A stretch of DNA of 64,000 nt from Polytrichum commune (taxonomy: Eukaryota; Streptophyta; Polytrichopsida; Polytrichales; Polytrichaceae), in NCBI GenBank assembly GCA_950295325.1, contig OX485806.1, forward strand, positions 36,950,001-37,014,000, in the 5' to 3' direction. Positions 11,880 through 23,815 of this stretch are shown here, piece after piece. Within the stretch, counting starts at the first letter, position 1. Every line of letters begins with the position of its first letter. A model generated the notes under the pieces. That model worked only from the letters and a program-made list of their open reading frames with translations. It made no database searches and had not been told where the DNA came from. Both the position numbers and the translations under genes were made by a program.

Positions 11880-13600
11880 TCAGGAGCTGTTTCTCAGGGC
11901 TGCGTTGGTATGGAGTAAGCTGAAAGCCTGGGCAACGTCTCTATTATTCCCTGGTCCAGTAAGTAAGGTGTTTTATATATGGTTTTCGTGAATAACAAGC
12001 ATAATGATATAAGCTATATACCAAAATTTTAATGGCTAGTTATCAATTCTAATGGAAATTACCATTTTATGCTAGCTTATCAAATTGTCAATTGTTCATT
12101 TTTTTGGCAATTTTAATCAAGATGTTATATGTTTCTCAGGGTTGCATTGGTATGAAGTTGGCAAAAAATTACACTGATTATCCTAATTAGTGCATGTGGT
12201 ATTAATTCCTGAAAGATTCACTATATTGCCAAGTCACAAAACTAGCGAAGGTTGAAAGTTACTGAGTGATACTAAATGCATGAATACGTAATATGCTCAT
12301 TCACCATACATTCCAAGAAAATTAATGCGTGCTCTAAGATGCTTGTTGAGAGATTGAAAATGTATATTCAAACACATGCTTGTCAGTGAATAGTGCCAGT
12401 TCTCTCAATGTATAGTGATGCTATGAATAATAGTTTCAGTGAATAATGCCGAGGTGAACAATGCTTCCCGGATCTTTTGATGGCACTAATTTCATAGCGT
12501 AAAGAAATTTAATATCACCTTCATTATTTACCCACATGCACTATTAGCCTCGCTAATTGGGATAAGCAATGTAGTGTTTAGGCAATTCCGGACAATTTGG
12601 CCAATTCACATAAAACCAATGTTTGATATCATCCTCCTAATCCCCTCGATATTGTGCCTTCTTCCCACAAACTTATTGTTATGCCTCATGTGTGGCTTCT
12701 ATTGGTTTTTATATCATAAATTTATGACCATAAAGTTGTGTGTTTACACTATGTTTTTGTTTGTCATCATACAATGCATGCATAATTTCGGACTATCCAA
12801 AAGTCAAGAATTACCTAAATTTTGAAAGCATGGACAACATCTCTTTTATTCTTGGGGTCCAATAAGTAAGGTTATATATGGGTTTGGTGATTGATAAACA
12901 TAATGATGCATTGAAAGCTAGGTTCACCCTTGTGGACAATCCTAATAGTTAATCTAAAGTTACCAATTCCAATGGCAAAGTAGTATCTTATGTTAACTTG
13001 TCAAATTGTCAGTTCATTTACATTTGTTGATTTTTAATTTTGTTTTCAAGATGTGACATGGTTTCAAGGTTGCATTGGTAGGGAGTTGGCTAAAAGCTTA
13101 GACAATGTCTCTTAGATTTCTTAAGGTCCAATATCTTGCTACATTATACATGAGTTTGGGGTACAATAAATATAAGGATACATCAGTTGTAGGTTCATAC
13201 TCGTGGAAAAACCCTAATTGCTAATCTAAAGCTACCAACTCTAATGACGAAGTTATAATTTTTTTAATTCATTTATCAAAATGCCAATTTGTTAAATTTT
13301 GTTGGTAAATTTATTAACAATGTCACATGTTTCTCAAGGTTACATTGGTAGGAAGTTGGTTGAAACTTTTGACATTATCTCTTTGATTCCTGGGATCAAG
13401 TAACCTTTTATATTATGGTTTTGGTGAATGATAAACATTAGGATGTGGCCAAATCTTAATGGTTGATTTAAAGGAGATCTTAAGTTACCAACTTTAATGA
13501 CATAAATACAATATCTTATGCTTGGTTACCAAGATGTCAATTCGTCCACTTTTGTTGATAACTTAGCTAAAATGATACAAATCTATATGTGTTGTCTACT
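11880..13600. repeat. Diverged tandem repeat, units about 245-280 bp
   Basis: At least four diverged units share landmarks such as TTTCTCAGGGTTGCATTGGTA (near 11890, 12132, 13060 and 13340), a 'gacaatgtctctt' block, 'gtaagtaaggt...atatatgg' and 'caaattgtcaatt'. The array is interrupted by about 650 bp of unrelated sequence (about 12180-12828), perhaps an insertion. No long reading frame is conserved between units, so it looks like an old non-coding or UTR-derived duplication. Confidence 0.6.
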
Positions 13601-15040
13601 TCTACTCACATATGCGTCATCATATAAGTTGCTTATCGTGTAAGTTGCCTCGGCATTTTGCCTAATTTACGTGCCCAAGTCCAAGTTAGGGTCACTTCTA
13701 ACCCATCTAGAGGTAGCTAACCCTTATTAAATGTATGTGGTGACTTACCAATGTCTTTAGCCCTAAAACATTGTGGTTGAACAATATTTGTTGGTTTAAT
13801 TCATACTTGAAGGTTTCAAAGATTTGATTTTTCTAATCTCAAAACATCATGTGGATGTGATAGACCCCATATATTGCCCTTGGGTGCAATTTTGATGCAC
13901 TGAGGACTTTCATCTCACCATTGAAGTCAACGGCATTTTGAATCCACGATAGTCGACATTTCTTTTCTATCATGGTTGATTAACATCTTCATTAAAAACA
14001 AAAATGATTCTCATATATAATTAGGCTCATGTGCATAAAATTAGAACACATGCACGTGAGAATTTGAATGCCCAAATTTCGAGTGCATATCCCTCTTCTA
14101 GGAGTGGTCAAAGTTCATTGACCTATTGATAGACATCACTCATATTGAAATTATTGAACATCTTTTAGTGTCATCCCTAGTTATCGCATGTTGTTATTGA
14201 TTTGCAATAAGATAATGTACTTTCTTGAAATGGAACACAAGTATTCACATCTCCATAAGCCACTTAGGAAGAGTAATTAACATGCTAAAGATATCATAGG
14301 TTCACCGCATGAGGTTTAATGGTAATTGTACTAAATAACAAACATGATGTATAAAGGTATTAGGACTTTACATCATGGAATTGGTGGAGCTGACATAATT
14401 GGGATGAAACATTTCAAAAACTTGGGTCCAATGCAATTTCTGGATGGATGTCATTCATCCAACATGAAAGATCAACATATGTGTCTATACATGGGCATAT
14501 ACTATCATAAGAGATTGAGTCATCGTGTTTCTAATTCAAGTTCTCTAGATTGCAATCCCATTACATACATAGGTCTTATGATCTATGAATGTCATCTAGT
14601 TTGAACAAAAGGGCCTAAGGTATGTGGACATTATGTGAATACTTCTAATCAGACCCTTATTTTATATTGGTTTATGGCAAGGCTTGTAGTTATGAATGGA
14701 CACCCAAAAAGACACATGTTACAATGAGAGTAAAATATGTGCTCAAATATGTTCATTACATAGGTTCAAGAGTTGACATAATTTAGAGGGCCTTTATAAT
14801 CACTTGAAGAGGACAAGAATCTCCACTTTAATTAACCTCTTATAATATTTGCATCCCAAACTCCAAAACTTAATTAAATTAACTTTATGTTTGTTAGACA
14901 TAATTATGACAATACCTAATGCAAACCAATGGCCAAAATTGCACGTGGAGTTAGAAGTCTGTACAAAAGGACCACATAGAGAGAAGAAACGCTGACCCCT
15001 GGTAGGATTAGCATGATTGAAATGCCCGTTCGACCCACCC
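13600..15040. other. Intergenic DNA without a recognisable gene
   Basis: AT-rich sequence with only short, unsupported frames. Its right end abuts the presumed 3' end of the non-LTR retrotransposon copy. I could not find a target-site duplication for that element here. Confidence 0.5.
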
Positions 15041-15041
15041 T

Positions 15042-15070
15042 TGATATTATGTCCACTGGACATAATATCA
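15042..15070. repeat. Near-perfect 29-bp hairpin in the LINE 3' UTR
   Basis: Arms of 14 bp (TGATATTATGTCCA and its complement) surround a single base. The hairpin lies about 200 nt after the stop codon. The other copy of the family has a hairpin of different sequence at the corresponding place (35287-35305), directly before its T-rich tail. A structured 3' end is often what LINE proteins recognise on their own RNA. Confidence 0.7.
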
Positions 15071-15268
15071 GTGGTGCAAGAGTACTAACCCCTCTCGGGG
15101 TGGGCACTATAGAGAATGGGGTGACCAAGTTGGCCATGTGTTAGTGCGGTTGTAGTGCTTGTAGGGGGCAAAGGTTATAACTTTGTAGGGTGGATGTTGA
15201 GTTATGGGCCTTTCATTAGTTTATTGTGATATCTTTTATTTATTGGTTGGCGAGTGTTTTGGGTGATC

Positions 15269-15850
15269 TTATGGTATTCGTGTGTCGAGTGGTATTGGCT
15301 CGTTATTTTCTATCCTTCTTTTGTGCAGAATTATGGACATAGCATATTGTATAGCGATGACATTAATTGCCTCAAATGTGTTCTTGATGCTCTGCTTAGG
15401 GATTTTAAATGTTGTTTCAATGTTTTCCATAGAGGGGATATGTGTGGCAACCCTAGCGCCTGCAGTGATGACAATTAGTGGGTCTATCTTCCAACCTTTG
15501 TTGACAATATTGTCTATTAATGGCTTATATTTTTCTATTTTACGGTTTATAGTTTCATCCGGTATTCTGTCGTTACAGTATGTAAATTCAATGAATTGTA
15601 TTGTTAGGTTGTCATTAGGTTCTATTGGGGGTGGGGACCAATATGGTAGACCTTTCACACATAAAATATCTGGTTTGAATTTGGCATTACAATGGCATCT
15701 TTGTTGGCCACATACACACGGTAGTATCCATGAAGGGACCGTGTTTTCTGGGGGGTCATTATTGAATGTTCCTGCATTCACGAGAATATAACATCTTGAC
15801 TTTTTTGATGACACTATAAGTTTCTTAATTCCCATATTGCTTTGTTGTGT
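15269..15850 (-). pseudogene. LINE polyprotein C terminus: PD-(D/E)XK restriction-like endonuclease
   Basis: After the frameshift the protein continues CVCGQQRCHC, then KPDIL, then IQFIEFTYCND, then KYKPLI and a VITAG block. This order (Cys/His motif, RHN, KPD, strand with an acidic residue, K..KY) is that of the R2-type endonuclease that nicks target DNA for target-primed reverse transcription. The PD and the Glu are intact in this copy; Thr occupies the usual Lys position, though the downstream K..KY lysine could substitute. An RNase H plus R2-type endonuclease combination recalls Dualen/RandI elements. Confidence 0.7.
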
Positions 15851-16398
15851 CTTTTGGTACGGAGGGCATGAATGTGGTGTTGTTTGCATTTTAGAAGTAC
15901 ATGCAGCCATGTATCCGGGTCTGTTGAGTCACATATGGGGCATGTAATTGATGGAAAAGCTTCTCTTCCGAAGAACAACTGTTTCCTGGCATTTCCCATG
16001 TATTGTCCGTGTCTCAGCTTTAGAAGACATGTTTTTTGGGAGTCAGTTATGTTTTTGTTTGTCCATAATTTATTTGATAGCTCATTATCTATTTTATCGT
16101 TGGCTATCCATTTATCTATGTTGGGGTATAATAGAGGGATCAATTCTAAATTTATATTCTTATTGTACTTCACTAGATGTTTTTCTAGGAATCTAATGGG
16201 TCCTTTGTCTGGGGTTGTTCCCATTGACGGCCATGTGTCTCTTTGGTAGTAGTACGGCGTTGAGTGGGCAAATTCGTGTGGTTGAGAGGCATTGTAGTGT
16301 TCTTTTGATGTCCCTTCTTTAGCAAGTGTGTCTGCTTCTTCGTTACCTTTGATGTTTGCATGTGCTCTTACTTTGTATAATGTTGTGGGTTGGGTTCT
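15814..16398 (-). pseudogene. LINE polyprotein piece: end of RNase H and zinc motif
   Basis: This continues the frame after the nonsense codon at about 16400. The stretch 16225-16398 encodes HANIKGNEEADTLAKEG, the C-terminal RNase H motif. Further on come LLKLRHGQYMGNARK and a zinc motif CPIC...HVLLKC...HH. This is followed by a RTKRHN block that in R2-type elements precedes the endonuclease. The frame ends at a frameshift near 15815-15850. Confidence 0.8.
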
Positions 16399-17508
16399 CT
16401 ATGTAAGAAGGTTCACCATTTCTTCTAAGATAGTTTTATCGGGGTGGTTATTATGTAGTGTGGGGTGTTTTATTTGGTTTTTGATTACATATAGGCCGTT
16501 AAGGCAGTCTGTGAAAATGTGTGCTGGTTCATTTGGGAAGTCATTTATTATTTTAAGGGTATGGTGAATGGCCATTAGTTCTGCTCGAAATATGTTTTGT
16601 AGGCCTGGTAGTCGTAGTGCTAGTTTGATATTTTTTTCTTGGTTATATATACCATATCCAGCTTCTTCTCTTCGCCAAATGTCTCCTATTTTTTTGGGGG
16701 GGTTAAAGGATCCGTCTGTGTAGAAGCAATATTTGGATGGGAATTTGAGTGGTGTTTCATTTTCATAGTTGGGAATTTGTGGGATTGTATTATGTAAGTG
16801 TGTGCATGGGGTTGGGTAGGTGAGGGTATTCCATGTTTTACATTTGTTGACTTCTAGATTTTGTGGGGTAGGGGGGGCAATTTGGGTGATTGTGCGAGAT
16901 ATGTTCAGGTTGTTACATATATTTCTTATTGTGTTCATTTGTTCTATATTACCGATACTATGATTTTGGTGATGGACGCATAGGATTCTTATGGTGAGTG
17001 GTTCTATACGTGGCTCATTGGATTTTTGTGGTCTTGTAGGTTCTTCATATTTGGTGGTGTCTGCTGGTATTTGAGTGATTACATGTGTGTCTAGGAAGGG
17101 ACCTAAATGTGGTTTAAAGTTCTGGTACCAATTCGGGTCTGGAATGATAAGTATGGTGGTGGTATATGGATCTTGTTTTGCTGCTAGTCTAGCCCAATGG
17201 ATTGTTTTTTGGGCTTCAATTTCATTGTGTGGGTGGGCGTATCCTATTCCTTGCCACTTGTGTGAGAATGCGTTACCTATGGACCCGAAGATTTTATCTC
17301 TAGGAAATGGTGAAAAGAATTTTGTTAGATGGGTTGAGCATGTGACTGGGGATGAGAAATAAGAGTGTGTGATTTCGAAGGATGTTGTAATGTAGTCTAA
17401 TAGTGCTTTGGGCAAGGAATGGTGTGCGTTTTTTAGTGGGTCATTTTTCGGTATTCTGTGTTTGTATCTTTGATATAGCCAAGTTATTTCGATTTCAAAG
17501 GACCACAT
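16399..17508 (-). pseudogene. LINE polyprotein piece: PCIF1-like methyltransferase region and RNase H
   Basis: The frame has 369 codons. RNase H residues are visible: YTDGS (Asp265), FRAEL (Glu310) and FTDCLNG (Asp334); the last motif (NEEAD) lies just beyond a nonsense codon at about 16400. Residues about 43-165 contain FSSPVTC, FGSIG, AHPHNE and ILIIPDPNWY. Their order and spacing resemble the PCIF1-type adenine methyltransferase (a 'SP..C', then 'FGS.G', then NPPF, then 'FIPEW'). If so, the catalytic NPPF is replaced by HPHN, so activity is doubtful. RNase H removes RNA from RNA-DNA hybrids during element copying. RNase H assignment is firm; the methyltransferase link is inference. Confidence 0.75.
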
Positions 17509-17515
17509 ACTTCAT

Positions 17516-20390
17516 AACATCACCAAGTTCCCCCTGGTAAGTTGGGTGGGCCATGAGCCTTGCAACTAAGATATTGAGAATATAACATTAATTACCACAT
17601 AAATGAGAACAATGTCAACATTATCTCAAGTAAGGCTTGGAAGCAAGCTCTTATGCTGACTAATGCTATGTTTGGTGTATGGCATTTTTGTTTTTGTAAA
17701 ATGTGAAGGAAAGAAGACAAAGTGAAAAACTCAAAGGGATTTTGTGATATAAAGAGATGGAATGGGGTTATGACTTGTGTCATCTTTGGGACAACTTGCA
17801 CTCTTCTAGTCATTCATTTCATTGGGTCTTATGTCATCCAAATGTACAAAGTACATGGATTTTGAAGGGGATAAGACTTGTGATGAAATTTAAAAGGACA
17901 TTGTACACTTCCTTCTAACTTAACCTCCACTGATGACTAACTAACCTCCTCCATCCGAGTTTCAAATCACAAAGGTCACTTGTCTTGAGAAGAAGTCTTG
18001 AGGGCCATGATCAACTCTCATTTGAAATGTTAGTTGATTGTCGATGTCCTCACAATCGTCATTACGAGCACTCCTTATTCTCAATCATGTGAATTGCCTT
18101 CCTCTCTTATCATCTTTATTTCAAGAGCCAACCCTTGATTTGAATTTTCTCCGATTAGAAACCTTCCACCAATCAAATCAAGCCTTTCTCATGAGAGGAT
18201 TAACTCAAACCAAATTGGTTTGTTAGTGTCCTTGAAATCCTAGCTTTGATTATGTACTTTGAAGTTAACCCACAAGGAGCACAACAAAACAAAAGAAAAT
18301 ATAAAAGAACAACAATGTTTTTACACTATCATGTGATGTCCGTTCTCCATGTTCAACTCATGTTTGTGTGGTCATGGGGGCGGAGTTGGCTTAATGATTA
18401 TTTTCATAAATGGACCATACTTTGTGCAAAGTGGTTTGCAACAGGTTAATGTGTAAACTTACAAGCAACATAACATTCTTCATATGCTTACTTTTACTAT
18501 GTGAGTTTGAGACTTGGTACATTTTGATGCTCACATAAAAACCAAATTAGGAATCTTTTGGGTCTTCCAATATGATTTTTGAGAAATAAGGAGGGAGCTA
18601 CACTAGGGCGCACTCTTCTGACAAGAGAGAGAAATCAAGTGATTGAAATCTTCTTCGCATTATAGCTCAACAATGATTCATGCGGTTGTGCCCATGTGTG
18701 AGATTGGAATTTTTTTCCAACTCTAGTGGGGTTCTTTAGCTCTATAACGCTTCAATAGGTACCATTTAGGAATGAAAAGCTAACATCTTCTCTTGGCTAA
18801 AGAATGTTATGGAACTCATACAATAAGTTCAAACCTTAGTTAAAACATAGTTGGGAACCCAATACTAATGGTGTTGTAGGTATATAAAGATAATTAATGG
18901 GATGAATTTATTCGGTTGTAAATTATATGACAACCAACTAGTCTAATTTTCCATCTATTAGAGACTAACCCTTAAACTTGACGAGGTCTTATCATATCCT
19001 TGACATGCACAAAAAACCATATATATGAGCCGTTGCATGAGGGGAACCAACTGCCAGTTAAAGATGATCCAATTGTGCTTGAGAATGAACCAGTTGACGA
19101 TGAGGGAAATTACCGCTCATTGTTTAGGAATCTATGGAATATATCTCAAATCAATATAGAGAACCCAGAAGATCACAACATGTACATAACATTACTAAGT
19201 AGTTGTGGGCTCTAAGAATATAACTATGAGATGTTGGGAGATTAGTCTAAATATGAGTCTCCTTGCACAAGGTTTGTGCATCCCATGGTTATATTCGCAT
19301 ACTCACAAAACAAACCTACATTGCTTAGTAATGTCATGTAACCACTTGGACTTGGAAACACTAGGATTTTTTTATCTACTTATGATCAAAAATCGCTCCA
19401 GAGATTGATTTGAATTACATTTTTTTCCTTTTTAATAAGTTTGACCAACAAAACCTACATCTAAGCAACCCATTTATCAAGTACAATTTGGATAAATATT
19501 GTTATGTTATTTAACAATTCATATTCAAATATATGACATGGATGCTCTTGAATGCATGTACTCAGTATATTGATCATCAATGTCACATATGAATATCTTT
19601 TTGTATGTCACATAAGACAATGTATTGAGTAAAGCCTCAAATCCATAATTATATACAAAGTTTGTTTTGAGACTTGAGTACCAATTGTAAAAATCATGTA
19701 AGGTAGAGGGCACTTAAACCAACCATTTGTTTGATTTAGCTTGTATATGGCATCATAATTATATAAATGAGGGCATGTATGCCTTAGCAAATAGAATACC
19801 TAGCCATTAAAAGAAAAATCATAATAAAAAGTAAAAGAAAAATTATTCCCAACAAACTAAACATAGTAGGAGATTTTGTAGAGATAACCTACTAGCTTCT
19901 CTTTGCCATCCAGTAGGGGGCGTATGACTAGGCCATTGGATCACTCACAACCAAATCAAACTTAGTCCTCTTACATTCAAATGAGCCTCTTAATCCATCC
20001 CATCCTACCCTATACCTAGAGGTATCTAAACTTGAAAGCAACACATTAATCCTAACTTTCCTCGAACGTGTTGTGGTTTCATTAGATCACCTAAAATATA
20101 AGCTTTCTAAATCTCAATTTTTATTGTACCTAAAAGAAAGTTGTTGCTAATGATTTCAAGAACACATCAATATAGCATAAATATTTAGTAATTTTAATGA
20201 TTTGTTTATAATCAATTTAGAATCATTACACTTCAAGAAATTGTGCTAAATACATGCATCAACATTAAAGTCCAAAATTTCAAGATTATATTAAGAATAA
20301 ATATACACTTTGAGGTTAGAAGAAGAGTCCATAGAAAATTGCCAATGTTCAGTCAAAATATCATAGATTTACTATATAGTAATGTCTTAA
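17516..20390. other. Intergenic DNA; diverged repeat shared with 22.3-22.56 kb
   Basis: No gene recognised. About 19010-19410 is related in direct orientation to 22310-22560; a shared landmark is GACTTGGAAACACTAGGAT, and the preceding 'cctcaaatcaata...gagaa' also matches. Short frames here are not conserved between the two copies, so I regard the pair as an old non-coding repeat. Confidence 0.45.
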
Positions 20391-20391
20391 C

Positions 20392-20591
20392 AAAAGGAAA
20401 GTTAGTTCATCCTTGACTTTAAAAGTCTCTTGTGAACAACTATCTTTTCATATTGGAATGGGATCGTTGCCATTAACAAGAGAATTTCATGAGGAACACA
20501 ACAATACCTATTGTGACCTTCCTAGCACCTTCCTTTAGCCTTCAAGAATCGTTGATAAGCCCAAATGTGGTTTCTTAGGAAGTTAAGGGTT
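20392..20591 (+). repeat. Dispersed repeat, also at 54740-54950
   Basis: Around 200 bp align in direct orientation with 54740-54950. Both have 'aaaaggaaagt', 'cttgtgaacaa', 'ttcatgaggAacacaa', 'gacctTcctagcaccttcctt' and 'aggaagttaa.ggtt' blocks in the same order. No conserved frame. Probably an ancient mobile-element remnant. Confidence 0.6.
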
Positions 20592-20916
20592 AAAGCCACA
20601 GTTTAGCCTTTCCCGTTGGCACAATTCCGTCACACTAAAGCCTTACACTCTTAAGCCCTATGCCCACCTGACATTAACATTAGGGTTCTTAGAGGATAAT
20701 AAGGTATTCATTACAGTGACCTCCCACATGGCTTAGCGTTTTGCTGCGGAGTCTAAGTGTCAGCTGAGCTGGCTGAGAGTATTATTGTTGACATTAGCTC
20801 GTTGTTAACAAGCTGCTTGTTGCTATTACCTAAGATAAGATGTGATATTACGGCAGTGAGGTAGGCAAGGAGGAAGGTTTCCTATTGGCCAGTAGTTGTA
20901 GCTAGCCGGTCTTTGC

Positions 20917-21527
20917 TAAGGGCCACTTCACACACAAGACTGAAGGCCCGTGACCATTGCAATCTAAGAGCTTTCATTGGTCGAAAGGGCGGAGACCGTC
21001 CAAGTTCATTTCACACACGAAGGTGAAGGCCTAAAGGTTCAAAGAAGATTTCATGGATGAAGAGTTTACATGGAGTCTTACATGGCGGACTATGGATAAG
21101 GTTTCATGGTTGTCTCCCGGAATTTTCATCAGGCCCACCTCCAAGAGATGGGCCTGACACAAATTCCGAGAGACCATGACTTTTTTTAATATTTTTTCCA
21201 ACATGACAAATTTCAAGACAGAGTGCCTGGTAGATTCTAGAACAGATTCTAGGATAGATTCTAGGACAGACAAACACCACCAAGTAATTGTCTTACATTG
21301 ATAGAGTTTGAGACATATTATATTAAACCAGATCCTCCCCTTTTTTTTGCCAACAAAATATGCAATGGTCCCGCAACATGGTCCATTCTCACTTCACTGT
21401 ATGCTTGAGGGCCCATGACTACATAAAACGGCTTTCCCAACACCCATGGTACGGCCTTTGGATGAGAGTCAAGGGTCCTCACCATTACAAGGTCACGGCT
21501 CTTGGCTCATGTGTGAAGTGGCCCTAA
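20917..21527. mobile_element. PIF/Harbinger (Tourist)-like MITE with TAA target duplication
   Basis: The element spans 20920-21524 (605 bp). Both ends carry GGGCCACTTCACAC as an inverted repeat and are flanked by TAA (20917-20919 and 21525-21527), the target size of PIF/Harbinger elements. The subterminal sequence is also loosely inverted (CCGTGACC on each side). There is no transposase frame, so the copy is non-autonomous. A second copy begins at 33635. Confidence 0.85.
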
Positions 21528-22559
21528 GGTTGTTGTTTGTGAACCATTTGCTAATACCATGTGAGCTAAAAAATACTAAGTTTGTTTGGAAATGTTGCAT
21601 CCTAAACCACAAACCCATAAATGGAAGTGAAAACATGAGAAGTGCTTGGAAAACACTGCAATTCTCACCAGCCTGCACCTAATGCCCTGATCACACCAAA
21701 CATGTCCGGTTCCAGCCGTGAAATTGTTGGGGATTATGTTGAGAAATAGGTGTTGGCCCACCACTTCTCACACTATTGCAGCCACATATGCCGACAGATG
21801 GTGTCAAAACTGGCAAGTGTGATCAGCCCCTCATATGGGTATGCCGAATCCGTGACACCGGTAGCTACTGCCTAATCGGCTGCTGGAGTAGTGATTGAGC
21901 ATTGCAAACTGAATTCATGGTACCTGCTGCTTCCCGTGGGTGGAAGCTCAATCCTTGGTCTGAAGGTCAGCCACAATGAACAGGGAGAACTGTCCACTGG
22001 TTCTACAGAAATTGGCACCTCTTGATCGAAATCGCAGCTCAAAACTCAAATCCAACTCACCTGTTTATTTTCTTGAAATGTTGACACAGGCCCGACACAG
22101 GTTGACACAAATAGCTTGCGAACCAGGCGGAGAAATGTGAACTGTGGAACAATTTGCGGATCATGGCCACCTTGATCAGCAGCTAAACTTGCATGATTGT
22201 GGATTCCAAAGCTGGACTCGAACTAATTAGTGAAGAAATTGAAGAAGCCCACACTGTACACTTTTCGCTCATAACACTAGGCCTGGGCTCTCATTTCAGA
22301 ATTATATCAGCAATGAACGGGGGGAAAACCGACCGCTAGTTACAGATGAACCGGTTGAGTTTGACAAATAACCGGTTGAAGTTCAAGACTTCAGGAAAAC
22401 TTACTGATCTGCTTAGAGTAATTCAGAGAATATACCTCAAATCAATAAAGAAAAACTGACAGATGTTGAGATGCACAGTAACCGGTGGGACTTGGAAACA
22501 CTAGGATCTCATCCGATCATGCCCAAAAATCTCCCCGGACACTGGTCGGTCACTAGCCA

Positions 22560-23522
22560 GGTAATGTTCATATTCTGATTGCACACTGAGATTACCTTCG
22601 TCTTCCTACTAACCTAAACCAGATGTGTCGCAACAGAGATGAAGAAAAATGCCAAAGATGAGTGAGCTGCTGGCAACTCCGAAGTCGAGGTGCATCAGAT
22701 GCAGAGATAAGAAGCGAGAGAACGGCTTTGCACAGGCATTTGGGGACAAAATCAGGGAGGTTTATTCAATGAAACCACTGCCTCTCCCACCAGACCATCT
22801 CCTCGGATGGAATTCAACACTTTTTGTAATGGTAATGTCGTTGTTTATTGATACCAAGTGGGATTTACAGGCAAAAGAGTGCAGGCTTTTAAGGAATGTG
22901 GCTTCTTATTAGCTAAAACAGCATACACTTGTATCCGAAAATGTCCCAAACTTCACTAAATCATCAGTGCAGTGTGAACAGACCGGATGGACAACTGTTT
23001 CAACGGTTTAGATGATACCATCACTGTTAGCTAGTTTTAGGTGGGTCAAGGTCATCAATTAAGGTCTAATGTGAAGAAAAAAATAAGTTTACTTGACTAC
23101 CTCATGAATGTCTGATTGATAGCATATACTGCCGATCTTGTATCTCATTTGCCTGTTCAAGTCATGTCCACACCGCAAATATCCAAATGTTTACAGGCTC
23201 GCAACAACTTTAAAGGATAGTGAGGAAGTCGATAATCTAAAAAGTGCACTGCTTATTACCTATCAGAGGCATTAAAGACACACCTAGTCTACTTTGGTAC
23301 AGAACCCTTGCAGTGTTTAGTCTTTAAAAGGAGTTGGCATCTGCCTGAAGTGCTGTGTTGAAGAATGGGAAGGCAAAAATAGTCGAATTGAGAGGTAAGA
23401 TCCTCTCTTTGTGGATTTTGTACAGTATCATAGACAAATTCTGATTGTCTGTTTCTATCGAAACATCTGAGTCTCCAACACTACGTTCCACTCACTTGTG
23501 TAGAAACTTCAAACAGACCTCC

Positions 23523-23555
<33 letters not shown>

Positions 23556-23815
23556 CCACACTCAGACGATCTTGATGGCCATGATACCTGAGGTCTCCCC
23601 AAGGCTGCACAATGCAAACCCATCGATGATGGGTCATGTATCCCTTCAGTTTCTAGCTTGTACAAAGCACTAAAACTACCCAGACCTATTGGTCTCACAC
23701 AAGCTAAGAAGTTCTCAAAATTTGACCAAATGCAGCGTAAGACGAGACGAGCGAAATTTTACATGGGAACAACCTCTAAATTGGATGGTTGGATACAAAG
23801 CTGATCACTAACATG
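22560..23815. other. 3' flank of SPT16; CT microsatellite
   Basis: No independent gene is supported. The DNA adjoining 23815 is expected to hold the SPT16 3' UTR on the minus strand; I could not place a polyadenylation signal with confidence. A pyrimidine microsatellite (CT)n with one T interruption lies at about 23519-23557. The short plus-strand frame at 22649-22912 has no recognisable domain. Confidence 0.5.

Larger units (their letters stand above)
15041..17515 (-). mobile_element. 5'-truncated non-LTR retrotransposon (RNase H + R2-like endonuclease)
   Basis: The minus-strand remnant contains, in order: a methyltransferase-like region, RNase H, a CCHH/CCHC-type zinc motif and a restriction-like endonuclease. 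It then has about 200 bp of 3' UTR ending in a hairpin at 15042-15070 (14-bp arms, 1-base loop). An in-frame stop lies immediately upstream of the first ATG at 17508. The reverse transcriptase expected further 5' is missing, as in typical 5'-truncated LINE copies. The reading frame is broken once by TAG near 16400 and once by a frameshift between about 15815 and 15850, so the copy is dead. A second, shorter copy of the same family inserted at 34658-35339. Confidence 0.8.

Noticed and set aside
15254-16567. Plus-strand frames over the LINE
   Set aside because: The minus strand carries recognisable RNase H, zinc and endonuclease motifs; the plus frames are shadows.
22649-22912. Possible zinc-ribbon protein (CIRCRDKKRENG)
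   Set aside because: A single CxxC in a short frame without homologous context is not enough.
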